Positions 17,691 to 26,651 of a stretch of DNA of 64,000 bases are shown one piece after another. Where the stretch lies: positions 124,001-188,000 of the forward strand of contig CALKCK010000004.1 in the NCBI GenBank assembly GCA_938083195.1, written 5' to 3'. Within the stretch, counting starts at the first letter, position 1. The number at the start of each line of letters is the position of its first letter. Source of the DNA: an uncultured Pirellulaceae bacterium (lineage in GTDB: Bacteria; Planctomycetota; Planctomycetia; Pirellulales; Pirellulaceae). The translations under genes and the position numbers were made by a program. The notes below the pieces were generated by a model that worked only from the letters and a program-made list of their open reading frames with translations, made no database searches and had not been told where the DNA came from.

Positions 17691-18287
17691 TTGTTTTATT
17701 CCGTCTCTTTGCGTGGGAACCAAGTTATTGTGATTGATTTTGAGTCTGTCATTCAATCGTTTGAATTGCTGGGAGCATTCGAGGGAATCAAAGGGTTCTC
17801 CTTAGTGCTGGGCATGGGTGCGGTTGCTTCGGGAGTGTTCTTGTTTTTGAATCATCGGCGACACTTGGCGGAGGTGATGTCCGACGCTCAAAAAAAGCGA
17901 ATTTTGGCGTTTGAGATTCGGAAGTATCGACGGCGGACGGCTATTAGTGCGATGATTACGTCCACCGGATTCATGCTGGCGGCACTTAATTGGGTAAATG
18001 AACCTCGCGTCTTTACTGTTTTTATATTGATGATCCTCGGCCTGCTCTTGGGGATTTTAGTGATCGCGTTCTTTGATCTCTTTCTTGTCGGCTTGCAGCA
18101 GATCGCGACGCCCGATCCAAAGTCGCAAAAAGCGATGATTGAAGCGTTTCTGAAGCAGCGGGAAGAAGCAGCGGCCCAAGCGAAGGCAGAGGGTGATTCC
18201 GAAGGCGGGCATGTGGCTGAATCAGTGGCGGCGACGCCAATCTCGACATCTCCAGAGGATGTCGAGGCCGCGGACGAGAACGATTAG
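17691..18287 (+). CDS. Small membrane protein of unknown function
   Basis: I do not recognise a family. The protein has three hydrophobic segments (about residues 37-58, 83-101 and 109-135) separated by a short basic loop (KKRILAFEIRKYRRR), then an Ala/Glu-rich, likely disordered acidic tail. The start is uncertain: the ORF opens with TTG at 17691, but an in-frame GTG at 17730 is an alternative; neither has a convincing Shine-Dalgarno site. Its stop codon overlaps the stop of the convergent ftsK gene by four bases. Confidence 0.72.
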   Translation: MFYSVSLRGNQVIVIDFESVIQSFELLGAFEGIKGFSLVLGMGAVASGVFLFLNHRRHLAEVMSDAQKKRILAFEIRKYRRRTAISAMITSTGFMLAALNWVNEPRVFTVFILMILGLLLGILVIAFFDLFLVGLQQIATPDPKSQKAMIEAFLKQREEAAAQAKAEGDSEGGHVAESVAATPISTSPEDVEAADEND

Positions 18288-21211
18288 TCTTCTACGTCTT
18301 CATAATCCTCATCGTCTTCTTCGTATTCTTCATACTCCTCTTCTTCCTCGTCCTCTTCGTAGTCGATGTCGTCATATTCTTCATCTTCATAGGCTTCGTC
18401 TTCGTGATCGTCTTCGGCGTCTTCAGAATTCAAATCGTCAACGACTTCGAATTCGACTTCTTCCTCTTCTTCGGGGACTTCTTCGACAGGTTTCTTTTTT
18501 CGCTTGGGAGAGAACGAAACGTTTGCCGCCAAAATCGAAGTTTGCCCGGGTTCGATTCGCTCTAATTTTTTTGGTTTCAGCTCGACTTTTTTGTCCTCTG
18601 ATTCCGGAGTTTCTTCAACCCAGTCTTCATCATTGACTGGGTTCGGATCACCAGCTTGGATGTTTGCCCATTGATCCTCGGTCATCATGACTTCACGGGC
18701 TTTGGAGCCGTTGTAGGGGCCTACGTAACCGTCCTCTGCCATAAAGTCGATCAATCGGGCGGCCCGTCCGTAGCCAATGCCCATCGCCCGTTGGAGGAGG
18801 GAACAGCTACCCCGTTGTTCTTGGACCACAATCGAGATCGCCTGTTGATAGAGTTCGTCTCGATTTTCTAATTTCTTCGGGGTGTCGTCATCGCCTTCTT
18901 CGTCTTCTGATTTGATTTTGATATTAACCAATTCGTTGACGAAGTTCTGCTCTCCAGTACTCACGCAGTCGGTAATGGAGTTGATCTCTGGATCGCTTAG
19001 GTAGGTTCCCTGTCCACGAAGTAAATTGCTGGTGCCTTTGCCAAGGAAAAGCATGTCACCCATTCCCAGTAATTTATCCGCACCATTGTCGTCAAGGACG
19101 ACGCGGCTGTCGGTTTTTGACGCAACCTGGAAGGCAATTCTTGCGGGGAGGTTCGACTTAATAAGTCCAGTAATGACATCGACCGTAGGCTTCTGGGTTG
19201 CCAAGATCAGGTGAATGCCAACGGCGCGACTTTTCTGGGCAATTCGAATGATGTGCTGCTCTACCTCTTTTCCAGCGGTCATCATCAAGTCTGCCATCTC
19301 GTCGGCTACGATCACGATAAAGGGCATGTTGACAGGAATTGCGTTCTTTTCTTCAGCCGATTCGGGCTGCATCCGCTCCATCAGTTCTTCTTCGCCAAGT
19401 TCGTTGTAGCTGGTAACGTGTCGGACGCCAGCTTTGGCGAGCAGAGTATAACGCTCGTCCATTTTATCGCAGGCCCACGCTAGGATTGCTTCAGCCTTTC
19501 GCATGTCGGTAACCACCGGATGCATCAGGTGGGGCAATCTCCCGTATCCGCTTAATTCGACCATTTTTGGGTCAATTAAAAGCATCCGCACTTCGTCAGG
19601 TCGACGGGTCATCAGGATAGATGAAATGATTGCGTTAAGGCATACGGATTTACCAGTACCCGTGCGACCAGCGATCAACAGGTGTGGCAACGCTGCGAGG
19701 TCTGCCACCAGTGGGGCTCCGACGGCATCGGCTCCAAGGAACAGCGGAATCTTCATCGATTCAATTTCTTTTTCGCTTTGTTCTATGACTTGGCGGAGTC
19801 GAACCACTTGTCGGTTTTCATTGGGGACTTCGACACCGACGGAGTTTTTGCCAGGAATCGGCGCAACGATCCTAACACTTGGGACACGCATTGCGATGGC
19901 CAAATCGTCCGCCAGTGAGGTAATCTTATTAAGCCTCAAACCGGGGGCGAGTTCAATTTCGTATTGCGAAATAACAGGGCCGGTTTCAATTTCGACGACG
20001 CGTACGTCGTAGCCAAATTCCTTGCATGTTTTCTCGAGAATTTCAGCCTTTTTAAGAGCATCTCGTTTTTGACGCTCGAATGGAACGGCATTGCTCCGCT
20101 CAAGCATCTCTAGTTGAGGAAGCTCGTAATCGGACATTTCTTCGGCAGAGGTAGACTCGTTAATTTGGCTAATGACCAATTCCCGTTCAGTCGGTTCCGA
20201 CTGCGGTTTTTGCCGGGGCATCTTGAAATGCGGTTTCGGAACCAGTGGAGCGACGGCGACTGGCTCTTCCAAAACGTCAGCTTCCTCGGAGCTCTCTACC
20301 GATTCGTCGGCATCCGAATTATCGCTGATTTTTATCGTTGTTGGCTCCCCTTCCTGTTCGGCTGCAACTTCGTATTCGCTGTCATCGTCTTCGTATTCGA
20401 CGTCATCTTCTTCGCTGTAACTTTCATCGGCAACCTCCAGCGTTTCTTCGTCTTCTTCACTGCCTTCGAATTCTCGCGTTCTAAACCTAATTGTGCGCGG
20501 TGCATCGCTCTCCTCGAACTGCTCTACATTTTGCTCTGCAATCTCTGATTCATCAATCAACTCTGAGGTGGTTCCGTTAAACCATGTCAGTAGGTTATGC
20601 ACGAGTCCGAATGGCAGGACCTTGGACGCTGCTAGGAGAGCGGGAGTAAAGACAAGCCGCCCTGCCCGAAATACCATGTATTCGGTCCACATCATCATCC
20701 CAGTGACAAGGAACATCGAGGAAATAATTAGGCTGCCAACTAAGCCTAGATAGCTTACCAGAATGCCTTTTCCCATCGCTCCAAGGTATCCCCCTGGGCC
20801 AATCAATGGACTCATTATCCGATCTGGAAGCGCAATGCTTGCCAGTGTCGTGAGTGCCATAAGGCTAAGCGTCCATCCTGTCGTTTTGATCCAGGGTGAT
20901 TCAATCGCTTGGCGTTTGAAGAGCGCCAGTTCCATCGCGATCAGTCCAATGACTAAGAAGTAGGCACCGATTCCAACGGTGTTGGTGAGCATGTCTGCGG
21001 TCCATGCACCAATGGGGCCGCAAGCATTTTCGAATGATGCGTTGGCGGGGAAATAGAGTTGATCGGGTTGGTAGATCTGATTGAGTAGCGGGGAGGCATT
21101 AAATGCAGGGTCGGCTGGATCAAAAGTCGCCAGCGCAGCAACGAGGAACACGATGGCTGCGAGCAAGCCAACGGCGAGAATATCGTTGCGTATCTTTCGT
21201 TCTTCAGACAT
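18284..21211 (-). CDS. ftsK: DNA translocase FtsK/SpoIIIE
   Basis: This ATP-driven DNA pump acts at the division site to clear and resolve chromosome termini. Four transmembrane helices lie at about 10-30, 76-98, 110-129 and 150-178, followed by an acidic low-complexity linker (about 234-315). The motor has Walker A GRTGTGKS (about 515-522), Walker B IVIVADEMADL (about 632-641) and the ATQKPTVDVI segment. The winged-helix gamma domain is at about 784-846. Unusually, 129 further residues follow it, the last 60 almost entirely Glu, Asp and Tyr. Length 975. Single-gene unit; its 3' end overlaps the convergent membrane-protein gene. Confidence 0.97.
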   Translation of the reverse strand: MSEERKIRNDILAVGLLAAIVFLVAALATFDPADPAFNASPLLNQIYQPDQLYFPANASFENACGPIGAWTADMLTNTVGIGAYFLVIGLIAMELALFKRQAIESPWIKTTGWTLSLMALTTLASIALPDRIMSPLIGPGGYLGAMGKGILVSYLGLVGSLIISSMFLVTGMMMWTEYMVFRAGRLVFTPALLAASKVLPFGLVHNLLTWFNGTTSELIDESEIAEQNVEQFEESDAPRTIRFRTREFEGSEEDEETLEVADESYSEEDDVEYEDDDSEYEVAAEQEGEPTTIKISDNSDADESVESSEEADVLEEPVAVAPLVPKPHFKMPRQKPQSEPTERELVISQINESTSAEEMSDYELPQLEMLERSNAVPFERQKRDALKKAEILEKTCKEFGYDVRVVEIETGPVISQYEIELAPGLRLNKITSLADDLAIAMRVPSVRIVAPIPGKNSVGVEVPNENRQVVRLRQVIEQSEKEIESMKIPLFLGADAVGAPLVADLAALPHLLIAGRTGTGKSVCLNAIISSILMTRRPDEVRMLLIDPKMVELSGYGRLPHLMHPVVTDMRKAEAILAWACDKMDERYTLLAKAGVRHVTSYNELGEEELMERMQPESAEEKNAIPVNMPFIVIVADEMADLMMTAGKEVEQHIIRIAQKSRAVGIHLILATQKPTVDVITGLIKSNLPARIAFQVASKTDSRVVLDDNGADKLLGMGDMLFLGKGTSNLLRGQGTYLSDPEINSITDCVSTGEQNFVNELVNIKIKSEDEEGDDDTPKKLENRDELYQQAISIVVQEQRGSCSLLQRAMGIGYGRAARLIDFMAEDGYVGPYNGSKAREVMMTEDQWANIQAGDPNPVNDEDWVEETPESEDKKVELKPKKLERIEPGQTSILAANVSFSPKRKKKPVEEVPEEEEEVEFEVVDDLNSEDAEDDHEDEAYEDEEYDDIDYEEDEEEEEYEEYEEDDEDYEDVED

Positions 21212-21551
21212 CTGTCAAACCATTCGGGTTCCGGCAATCAAAGCGGTGCCAGTTTCCGCGGCTATCCATGCCAACCTGCGTTCCTTCGGTAGATCTGTTT
21301 AAAATTTAAACACACTGATCCAATTTCTTTATCGGATTGAAACTTGTTATAATTTCCTCGAATTAGCGAGCACGTTGCGGTTGGAAAAACAGCGAACGGT
21401 TCTCTGATTCGTAATTTTGAATTTATTAATTTTTCTGTCTTAATCCCGACCTTTAGCCTGATCGTTTTAAAACGGAGTGTGGGTTTAAAATGTGAGTCTC
21501 AGGCAAGGGGATTTTAGTCAGCGAATCAAAAACATTAAGGTTGATAAAGCT
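21212..21551. other. Divergent intergenic region ftsK / SGNH hydrolase
   Basis: These 340 bases hold a perfect 7-1-7 inverted repeat GTTTAAAATTTAAAC (21297-21311) and a perfect TATAAT (21348-21353) that could be a plus-strand -10 element, though the -35 candidate 17 bases upstream (TTCTTT) is poor. The ORF track extends the hydrolase 20 codons into this region without support. I see no RNA gene. Confidence 0.5.
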
Positions 21552-22733
21552 ATGGCAAAGATTAATCGCAGGATTGCAATGAAGCGGACGCTGCAGTCGA
21601 CGGCCTTGCTCGGACTTGGAGCGCTTTGGCAGTCCGGCACGCCTACATCTGCGTTGGGGTTTTCCGAACGTTTTGTTCCGAGCATTGAGGATTCAACGGT
21701 TTGGTTGGATGTTGCGGACTGGGAAGTTGAGGGAAGAGCTTGGAAAAACACGTCAAAACCATTCGACCGTTTCCCTGCTAAGGCCGAAGCGAGTTTACGT
21801 AAGGCGGTTTGGGGACTAAGCCGCCACTCAGCTGGAATGGTGGCCCGGTTTTCTACAGATTCAGCCGTGGTAAAAGTGCGTTACCAATTGTCTTCGTCAA
21901 AAATTGCAATGAATCACATGCCCGCAACCGGAGTGAGTGGAGTCGATTTGTATGCCGAGACCGACGGCGGTGAATTGAGATGGGTCAATGTTTCCCGTCC
22001 GACGCAAACGGTGGTGGAGGCCACCCTCGCCAGCGGTGTCGATTCGTTGCCCGATTCCGCACCCCGTGAATTCGCACTCTATTTTCCCTTGTACAACGGT
22101 GTTGAGAAACTTGAGATCGGTATTCGGGAAGGATCTGAGTTAAAGCCAATGCCGGCTCGAAAAAAACCAATTGTGTTTTATGGAACTTCGATTATGCATG
22201 GCGCTTGTGCATCTCGACCTGGGATGAGCATTTCGAGTATTTTGGGCCGCCGTCTTAATTCCTCGGTGGTCAATCTTGGTTTTTCCGGGAATGGGAAAAT
22301 GGAGTTGCCAGTTGCGGATTTAATTGGAGAGCTTGATCCATCGATAATCGCCATCGATTGCTTGCCGAATATGAATAGTAAACTGGTTAGCGAGCGAGCT
22401 GTTCCATTCGTCCAGCGGTTGAGGCAGTTTCACCCCGAAACTCCGGTTTTGCTGGTGGAGGATCGAGCCATGACCAATTCAGTTTTCTATCAACGTTCCA
22501 GAGATTTCCATAAGGGAAATCGAGCCAGTCTCAAGGCAGCCTATCAATCATTATTGGCTGCCGGCGAGAAAAATATCTATTATTTGGACGGTCAGGAGCT
22601 ATTGGGAAAGGATGGAGAAGGGGCGACAGATGGTTCGCATCCTAGTGATTTAGGGATGGTTCGTTACGCCGATGCCTACGAGCCAGTCTTACGAGACTTG
22701 TTGGCGGGGAAGGGCACTCAGGAAACGCCTTGA
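21552..22733 (+). CDS. SGNH/GDSL-family hydrolase, exported
   Basis: This predicted exported esterase-type hydrolase has a twin-arginine-like signal (NRRIAMKRTLQ followed by a hydrophobic stretch), then an N-terminal beta domain (about 45-200) and the SGNH catalytic domain. The nucleophile block is FYGTSIMHG, the glycine/asparagine block is NLGFSGNGKM, and the terminal Asp/His block is DGSHPSDLG. This two-domain build is common in planctomycete and Bacteroidetes carbohydrate or acyl esterases. I start at the ATG at 21552, where the signal begins. Its stop lies one base from the stop of the convergent gene. Confidence 0.9.
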   Translation: MAKINRRIAMKRTLQSTALLGLGALWQSGTPTSALGFSERFVPSIEDSTVWLDVADWEVEGRAWKNTSKPFDRFPAKAEASLRKAVWGLSRHSAGMVARFSTDSAVVKVRYQLSSSKIAMNHMPATGVSGVDLYAETDGGELRWVNVSRPTQTVVEATLASGVDSLPDSAPREFALYFPLYNGVEKLEIGIREGSELKPMPARKKPIVFYGTSIMHGACASRPGMSISSILGRRLNSSVVNLGFSGNGKMELPVADLIGELDPSIIAIDCLPNMNSKLVSERAVPFVQRLRQFHPETPVLLVEDRAMTNSVFYQRSRDFHKGNRASLKAAYQSLLAAGEKNIYYLDGQELLGKDGEGATDGSHPSDLGMVRYADAYEPVLRDLLAGKGTQETP

Positions 22734-22734
22734 T

Positions 22735-23385
22735 CTATTTGCGTAAAAGATCTTGGAGGGCTTGGGCGACAGCGGCCTGGTCGCCTAACATCCAGACTGC
22801 CGATGTAATTGCCAAGCCAGCGGAAACCACGAGGAGTGGAATGCCGGCCATGTTCGGGCCGACCGGCATTTTCTTGAGTGCTTTGTAGAGTTCTTTTTCG
22901 AGAGCTTCCCAGCCCTCGTAGCTTTGATGGTTGCCACCGGCGGTCAGTTGAACGTTTCTCAACCAGTCATTTGTTTCAATGTGTAAATGTACTTGTTTCT
23001 CAGGAAGAAAAAGACTGTCGCCGCTCCAGCGACTGCGATCGTCGAGTTTCATCGCCACGCTCGTAAGTAAAGGACGGAGTTGTTCCTGGGTCACGTTGTA
23101 AATCACAATTCTTGACCTCATCAGCAAAACGACAAGCGAAATGCAGAGGGCGTAAAAGATAATCAGCATGATCCAGACCCACGCGCCGAAACGACTCGCA
23201 GCGCCTTCCGGGAAAAATAATTCCATCGGGCCAATGATGACAAAACCGACCATTCCAATCGCTAACGCAGCACCATCCCGCGATCCAGTCGTAACGAAGG
23301 GATAGCCTTTTAAATTGAGAACGCCCAGTAAAAACAGATAAACTGCTAGAGGGGCGACGGCGATGCAAAAGTGTAAAGGATCCAT
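22735..23385 (-). CDS. Membrane protein of unknown function
   Basis: This 216-residue protein is not assigned to a family. It has three N-terminal hydrophobic helices (about 5-24, 40-58 and 68-90), a soluble middle domain of about 85 residues (RIVIYNVTQEQLRPLL through EKELYKALKKM), and a C-terminal hydrophobic hairpin (about 180-200). It lies upstream of the fluoride channel gene on the same strand... in genomic order, with a 186-bp gap, so co-transcription is unclear. The coding density and the tight one-base spacing to the SGNH gene support it as real. Confidence 0.75.
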   Translation of the reverse strand: MDPLHFCIAVAPLAVYLFLLGVLNLKGYPFVTTGSRDGAALAIGMVGFVIIGPMELFFPEGAASRFGAWVWIMLIIFYALCISLVVLLMRSRIVIYNVTQEQLRPLLTSVAMKLDDRSRWSGDSLFLPEKQVHLHIETNDWLRNVQLTAGGNHQSYEGWEALEKELYKALKKMPVGPNMAGIPLLVVSAGLAITSAVWMLGDQAAVAQALQDLLRK

Positions 23386-23571
23386 GAATCAGCTTTTCTT
23401 TCCGGCAGCTTCGAACTCGACGGAGCTCTGTTGGGCGGATTTTGTACCTAAGTCTAAATCTTGCGGTGGATAAGGTCAACGAAGGTGCCCCAACGGCACT
23501 GCGTGAAATTCTGTTGCCTCAAACGAATCAAAATCTATTTGAGAGGTTCGTTCAACTAGCGGTAATGATTG

Positions 23572-23952
23572 CTAGGCCATTTTTCTGCCGGCGAGGATCC
23601 CTAAGAATACGAAAATTAGTCCAAGTAAAACGTTGATGGCCACATTTCCAAAGGCGACGATTAAATTGCCTTCATTGACGTGCCCAATCGTCTCGGCACC
23701 GAATGTCGAGAAAGTCGTCAAGGCGCCAAGGAAACCGATCCCGAATCCTAGTCGAATCGGTTCACTTTTCTCAGAATGGCCACTTCCCATGATCAGTCCG
23801 ATTAGGAAACAGCCGATCAGGTTTGCGATGAGTGTCCCAAAGGGAAGCGACTCTGGTAGAAATCGTTTTGAGAGTTCCGCAATGCCAAATCGAGAAATTG
23901 CCCCTAAGGCGCCGCCAATTCCAATCAACAGGATTTGGATTTCCGTGCGCAT
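23572..23952 (-). CDS. crcB: Fluoride channel CrcB/FluC
   Basis: This 126-residue, four-helix membrane protein forms dual-topology dimers that export fluoride. Diagnostic motifs are GGALGAISRF at the start, GTLIANLIGCFLIG in the second helix and GFLGALTTFSTFGAE, which carries the phenylalanine box and the sodium-site threonines. Length fits the family. I looked for a fluoride riboswitch in the 5' region and did not find one. It is a single-copy unit between lpdA and the unknown membrane protein. Confidence 0.96.
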   Translation of the reverse strand: MRTEIQILLIGIGGALGAISRFGIAELSKRFLPESLPFGTLIANLIGCFLIGLIMGSGHSEKSEPIRLGFGIGFLGALTTFSTFGAETIGHVNEGNLIVAFGNVAINVLLGLIFVFLGILAGRKMA

Positions 23953-24225
23953 GAGGATCGTTTCCCTTTATTGATCAACCACAGTTTCATTTTTGGGCGG
24001 GGTGACTTAACCCACTGCTAGAATCAGCTTTCGCTTTTTTATTCTATCGCTCCTGAATGCGAAATGCCGCTCAATCTAAGCCTCTGCGGATTTTTCTGAG
24101 AACTAAATAGAAAGGCTTCGCCGAGTCGGTGCCCAGTTTAACAAGGCAATCACTCCCAAGGTTGTTGCTAATTGCAATCAAAGCTGTGGGTGGGGTACCT
24201 TTTTCGTAACTTTGTAGCAGCGTCG

Positions 24226-25665
24226 TTATTTCGCTAGTTTTTTCTTGGGTTTGTAAATTTCGGTTGCCGTTCCGTAGAAAACTTCGGCGGCATTCATCAT
24301 GGTTTCTCCCAGCGTTGGGTGGGCATGAACCGTTTCGGCAATATCTCGGACAACGCAACCCATTTCGATTGCCAAAGCTGCCTCGGCGATTAGCTCACCT
24401 GCATTGGGGCCGACGATTCCACAGCCAAGAATTCGTTCGGTTTCGGGGTCAACGATCCACTTCGTCATTCCCTCGGTGCGCCCAAGTGCTTGAGCGCGAC
24501 CGCTGGCCGCCCATGGGTAGGCAACCACCTGGTGGGCGACTCCATCCCGCTTGGCTTCTTCGGCGGTGAGTCCCGCCCAGGCAATTTCAGGATCGGTGAA
24601 AACGACCGCTGGAATTGCACGTTTGTCGAAGGTGGTGGCGTGACCGAGGATGACCTCGACAGCATGACGACCTTCGTGGTTTGCTTTGTGGGCCAGCATG
24701 GGTTCACCAGCAGCATCCCCAATAACGTAGATGTTTTCTACGCCAGTTTGCAGGTTGTCATTATGAGCAATGAACCCCCGCTGATCTGTTTGAATTCCAG
24801 GTAAGTTTTCGAGGCCAATGTTTCGCGTGCTTGGGCTTCTTCCGACTGAAATGAGGACGCGATCATATTTTTCAGAGCCAAATTTTGACGGTCCTTCAAA
24901 GGTGACTTCGACTTTGTCTTCACCGGATTTTGAAACGCTGCCGACTTTGGTGTTGAGAAAGATGCGGTCTTCGAACAACGTTTTGAGTCTCTTGGCAAGC
25001 GGTCGAACCAGATCGCGATCAGCCCCCATGAGTAATCCGTCCTGCAGTTCCACGACGCTTACTTTGGTGCCCATGTTGGCGTACACGGTTCCCATTTCAA
25101 GTCCGATATAACCGCCGCCGATAACTAGCATTGTCTCTGGGATATCTTTGAGCTCCAGAGCACCTGTTGAATCCATCACTCGGTCGGAGCCAATGTTGAA
25201 TGCACCGGGGAAAGCGGGGGTGCTTCCGGTGGCAATGATGGCGTTCTCGAAATGAATTTTACCGCCTTCTGGAATTGACGGATCGTCTCCTTCAAGACTG
25301 AGGGTGTTGGCCGACTCGAATTTGGCGAAAGCTTTTACAATCGTAACGTTGCGTTTTTTGGCAAGTCCGCCGAGTCCACCCGAGAGGGTGTCGATGACCT
25401 TGTTTTTTCGTTCACGTAATTTATCTATTTCGATTGTGGGAGTTCCAAACGATACTCCCCAGTCGTGTTCCATTTCCTGAGTTTCTGAAACGACTCTTGC
25501 GACATGAAGAAGTGCTTTGGAGGGAATACAACCACGCAATAGGCACGTTCCCCCGAGTCGACCTTCTGCTTCGACAAGAACGACTTGCATGCCTTCATCG
25601 GCCGCCAAGAATGCTGCGGCATAGCCGCCGGGTCCACCACCGATAACAACGAGTTGCGTCTGCAT
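24226..25665 (-). CDS. lpdA: Dihydrolipoyl dehydrogenase (E3)
   Basis: This FAD-dependent enzyme reoxidises the lipoyl groups of pyruvate and other 2-oxoacid dehydrogenase complexes and of the glycine cleavage system. It shows the N-terminal FAD motif IGGGPGGYAAA, the redox disulfide in GGTCLLRGCIPSKALLH, the NAD motif VIGGGYIGLEMG, YVIGDAAG and the C-terminal active-site HAHPTLGE. Length 479 is normal. A GGAG seven bases before the ATG supports the start. No E1 or E2 gene is present in the window, so it probably serves several complexes. Confidence 0.96.
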   Translation of the reverse strand: MQTQLVVIGGGPGGYAAAFLAADEGMQVVLVEAEGRLGGTCLLRGCIPSKALLHVARVVSETQEMEHDWGVSFGTPTIEIDKLRERKNKVIDTLSGGLGGLAKKRNVTIVKAFAKFESANTLSLEGDDPSIPEGGKIHFENAIIATGSTPAFPGAFNIGSDRVMDSTGALELKDIPETMLVIGGGYIGLEMGTVYANMGTKVSVVELQDGLLMGADRDLVRPLAKRLKTLFEDRIFLNTKVGSVSKSGEDKVEVTFEGPSKFGSEKYDRVLISVGRSPSTRNIGLENLPGIQTDQRGFIAHNDNLQTGVENIYVIGDAAGEPMLAHKANHEGRHAVEVILGHATTFDKRAIPAVVFTDPEIAWAGLTAEEAKRDGVAHQVVAYPWAASGRAQALGRTEGMTKWIVDPETERILGCGIVGPNAGELIAEAALAIEMGCVVRDIAETVHAHPTLGETMMNAAEVFYGTATEIYKPKKKLAK

Positions 25666-25766
25666 TGAAAAGCTCCACGAAATGGAAACGAATTACGGGC
25701 TCCCATCTCTCACAAATTCGATGGGATATCGACAGGCGGTGGTTGCCACTGATTAGGCACCGCGCC

Positions 25767-25796
25767 TAAAAATGGCGCGGACTGAGCCGCGCCATT
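25767..25796 (-). terminator. Intrinsic terminator of rpsD
   Basis: A perfect 10-bp stem AATGGCGCGG/CCGCGCCATT with a 6-base loop is followed on the minus strand by a T5 run. It lies 24 bases after the rpsD stop. Confidence 0.88.
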
Positions 25797-25819
25797 AGGT
25801 TCCAATTGTCTTAGATTAT

Positions 25820-26434
25820 TTATCGAGACAAGAATTCGACCACGGTGTTCGCATCTACCGGAAGGCTGATGTCGCTTCCCGATGGCATGCCCTGAACGTT
25901 GGCAGTCAGGGTGTCAGAATCGAAGGAAACCCACTCGCAGCCTTCGCCTTCAACGCCTTGTTCCCGGATCACCTGGTACATCTTCAAGATGTTTTGGCGA
26001 GGTCGAATCGTAATAACGTCACCTGGTCGAAGCAAGTACGATGGACGATCAACTTTGACTCCGTTAACGCGGAAGTGACCGTGAGCAACGCCTTGACGCG
26101 ACTGTGATCGGGTCTTGGACAGACCGATTCGCCGAATCACATTGTCCAGTCGCTGTTCGCAAAGAAGCAGTAGGTTTTCACCGGTGTTCCCTTTTTGACG
26201 CGTCGCTTTACCAAAGTATCGTCTTAGTTGCCTCTCACCGAGGCCGTAATAATGTTTGATCTTTTGCTTTTCCATCAACGCCATTCCGTAATTGGAGGGG
26301 CGGCGGAAACGAGTGTGCATACCGGGAGGCTGGTTGCCTCTTTTTTCCAAGGCCTTAGCGGCACCGGATGTCTCGTAAATTAGCGATTGTAGGCGTCGAT
26401 TGACGCGGCCTTTTGGGCCAGAATAACGTGCCAT
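25820..26434 (-). CDS. rpsD: 30S ribosomal protein S4
   Basis: This primary 16S rRNA-binding protein nucleates 30S assembly. The start at 26434 gives the expected MARYSGPKGRVNRR N-terminus; the eight codons added by the ORF track are not conserved. The N-terminal domain lacks the zinc-binding cysteines, so it is the C-minus form. The S4 RNA-binding fold is clear from RLDNVIRRIGLSKTRSQSRQ and HFRVNGVKVDRPSYLLRPGD. Length 204. It stands alone rather than in the rpsM-rpsK-rpsD-rpoA operon and has its own terminator. Confidence 0.97.
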   Translation of the reverse strand: MARYSGPKGRVNRRLQSLIYETSGAAKALEKRGNQPPGMHTRFRRPSNYGMALMEKQKIKHYYGLGERQLRRYFGKATRQKGNTGENLLLLCEQRLDNVIRRIGLSKTRSQSRQGVAHGHFRVNGVKVDRPSYLLRPGDVITIRPRQNILKMYQVIREQGVEGEGCEWVSFDSDTLTANVQGMPSGSDISLPVDANTVVEFLSR

Positions 26435-26651
26435 CTTCAATGAGCTCCATTGCTTCAATTGGTGAACTTTTCCGGTGAATGTCTAGGCAGACAAACACGG
26501 AAACGCAGCCATCACTCCCCGCAACGCACGAGGCGAGACTCCGATTAAGTTGTGAAATATCGCGAATCGTAGCGGGTTTGACAAGGGCTAATCTCGGTTT
26601 TTCACGAGTCGATTGGCAGTCCCTGACTGCGATGTCACCCCTCTACCATCG

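Noticed and set aside
19000-20600. Many long ORFs on the plus strand opposite ftsK
   Set aside because: They are shadows of the biased acidic codons of ftsK, which has clear homology.
23953-24070. Fluoride riboswitch upstream of crcB
   Set aside because: I looked for the conserved GGNGAUGG...CC and pseudoknot pattern on the minus strand and did not see it.
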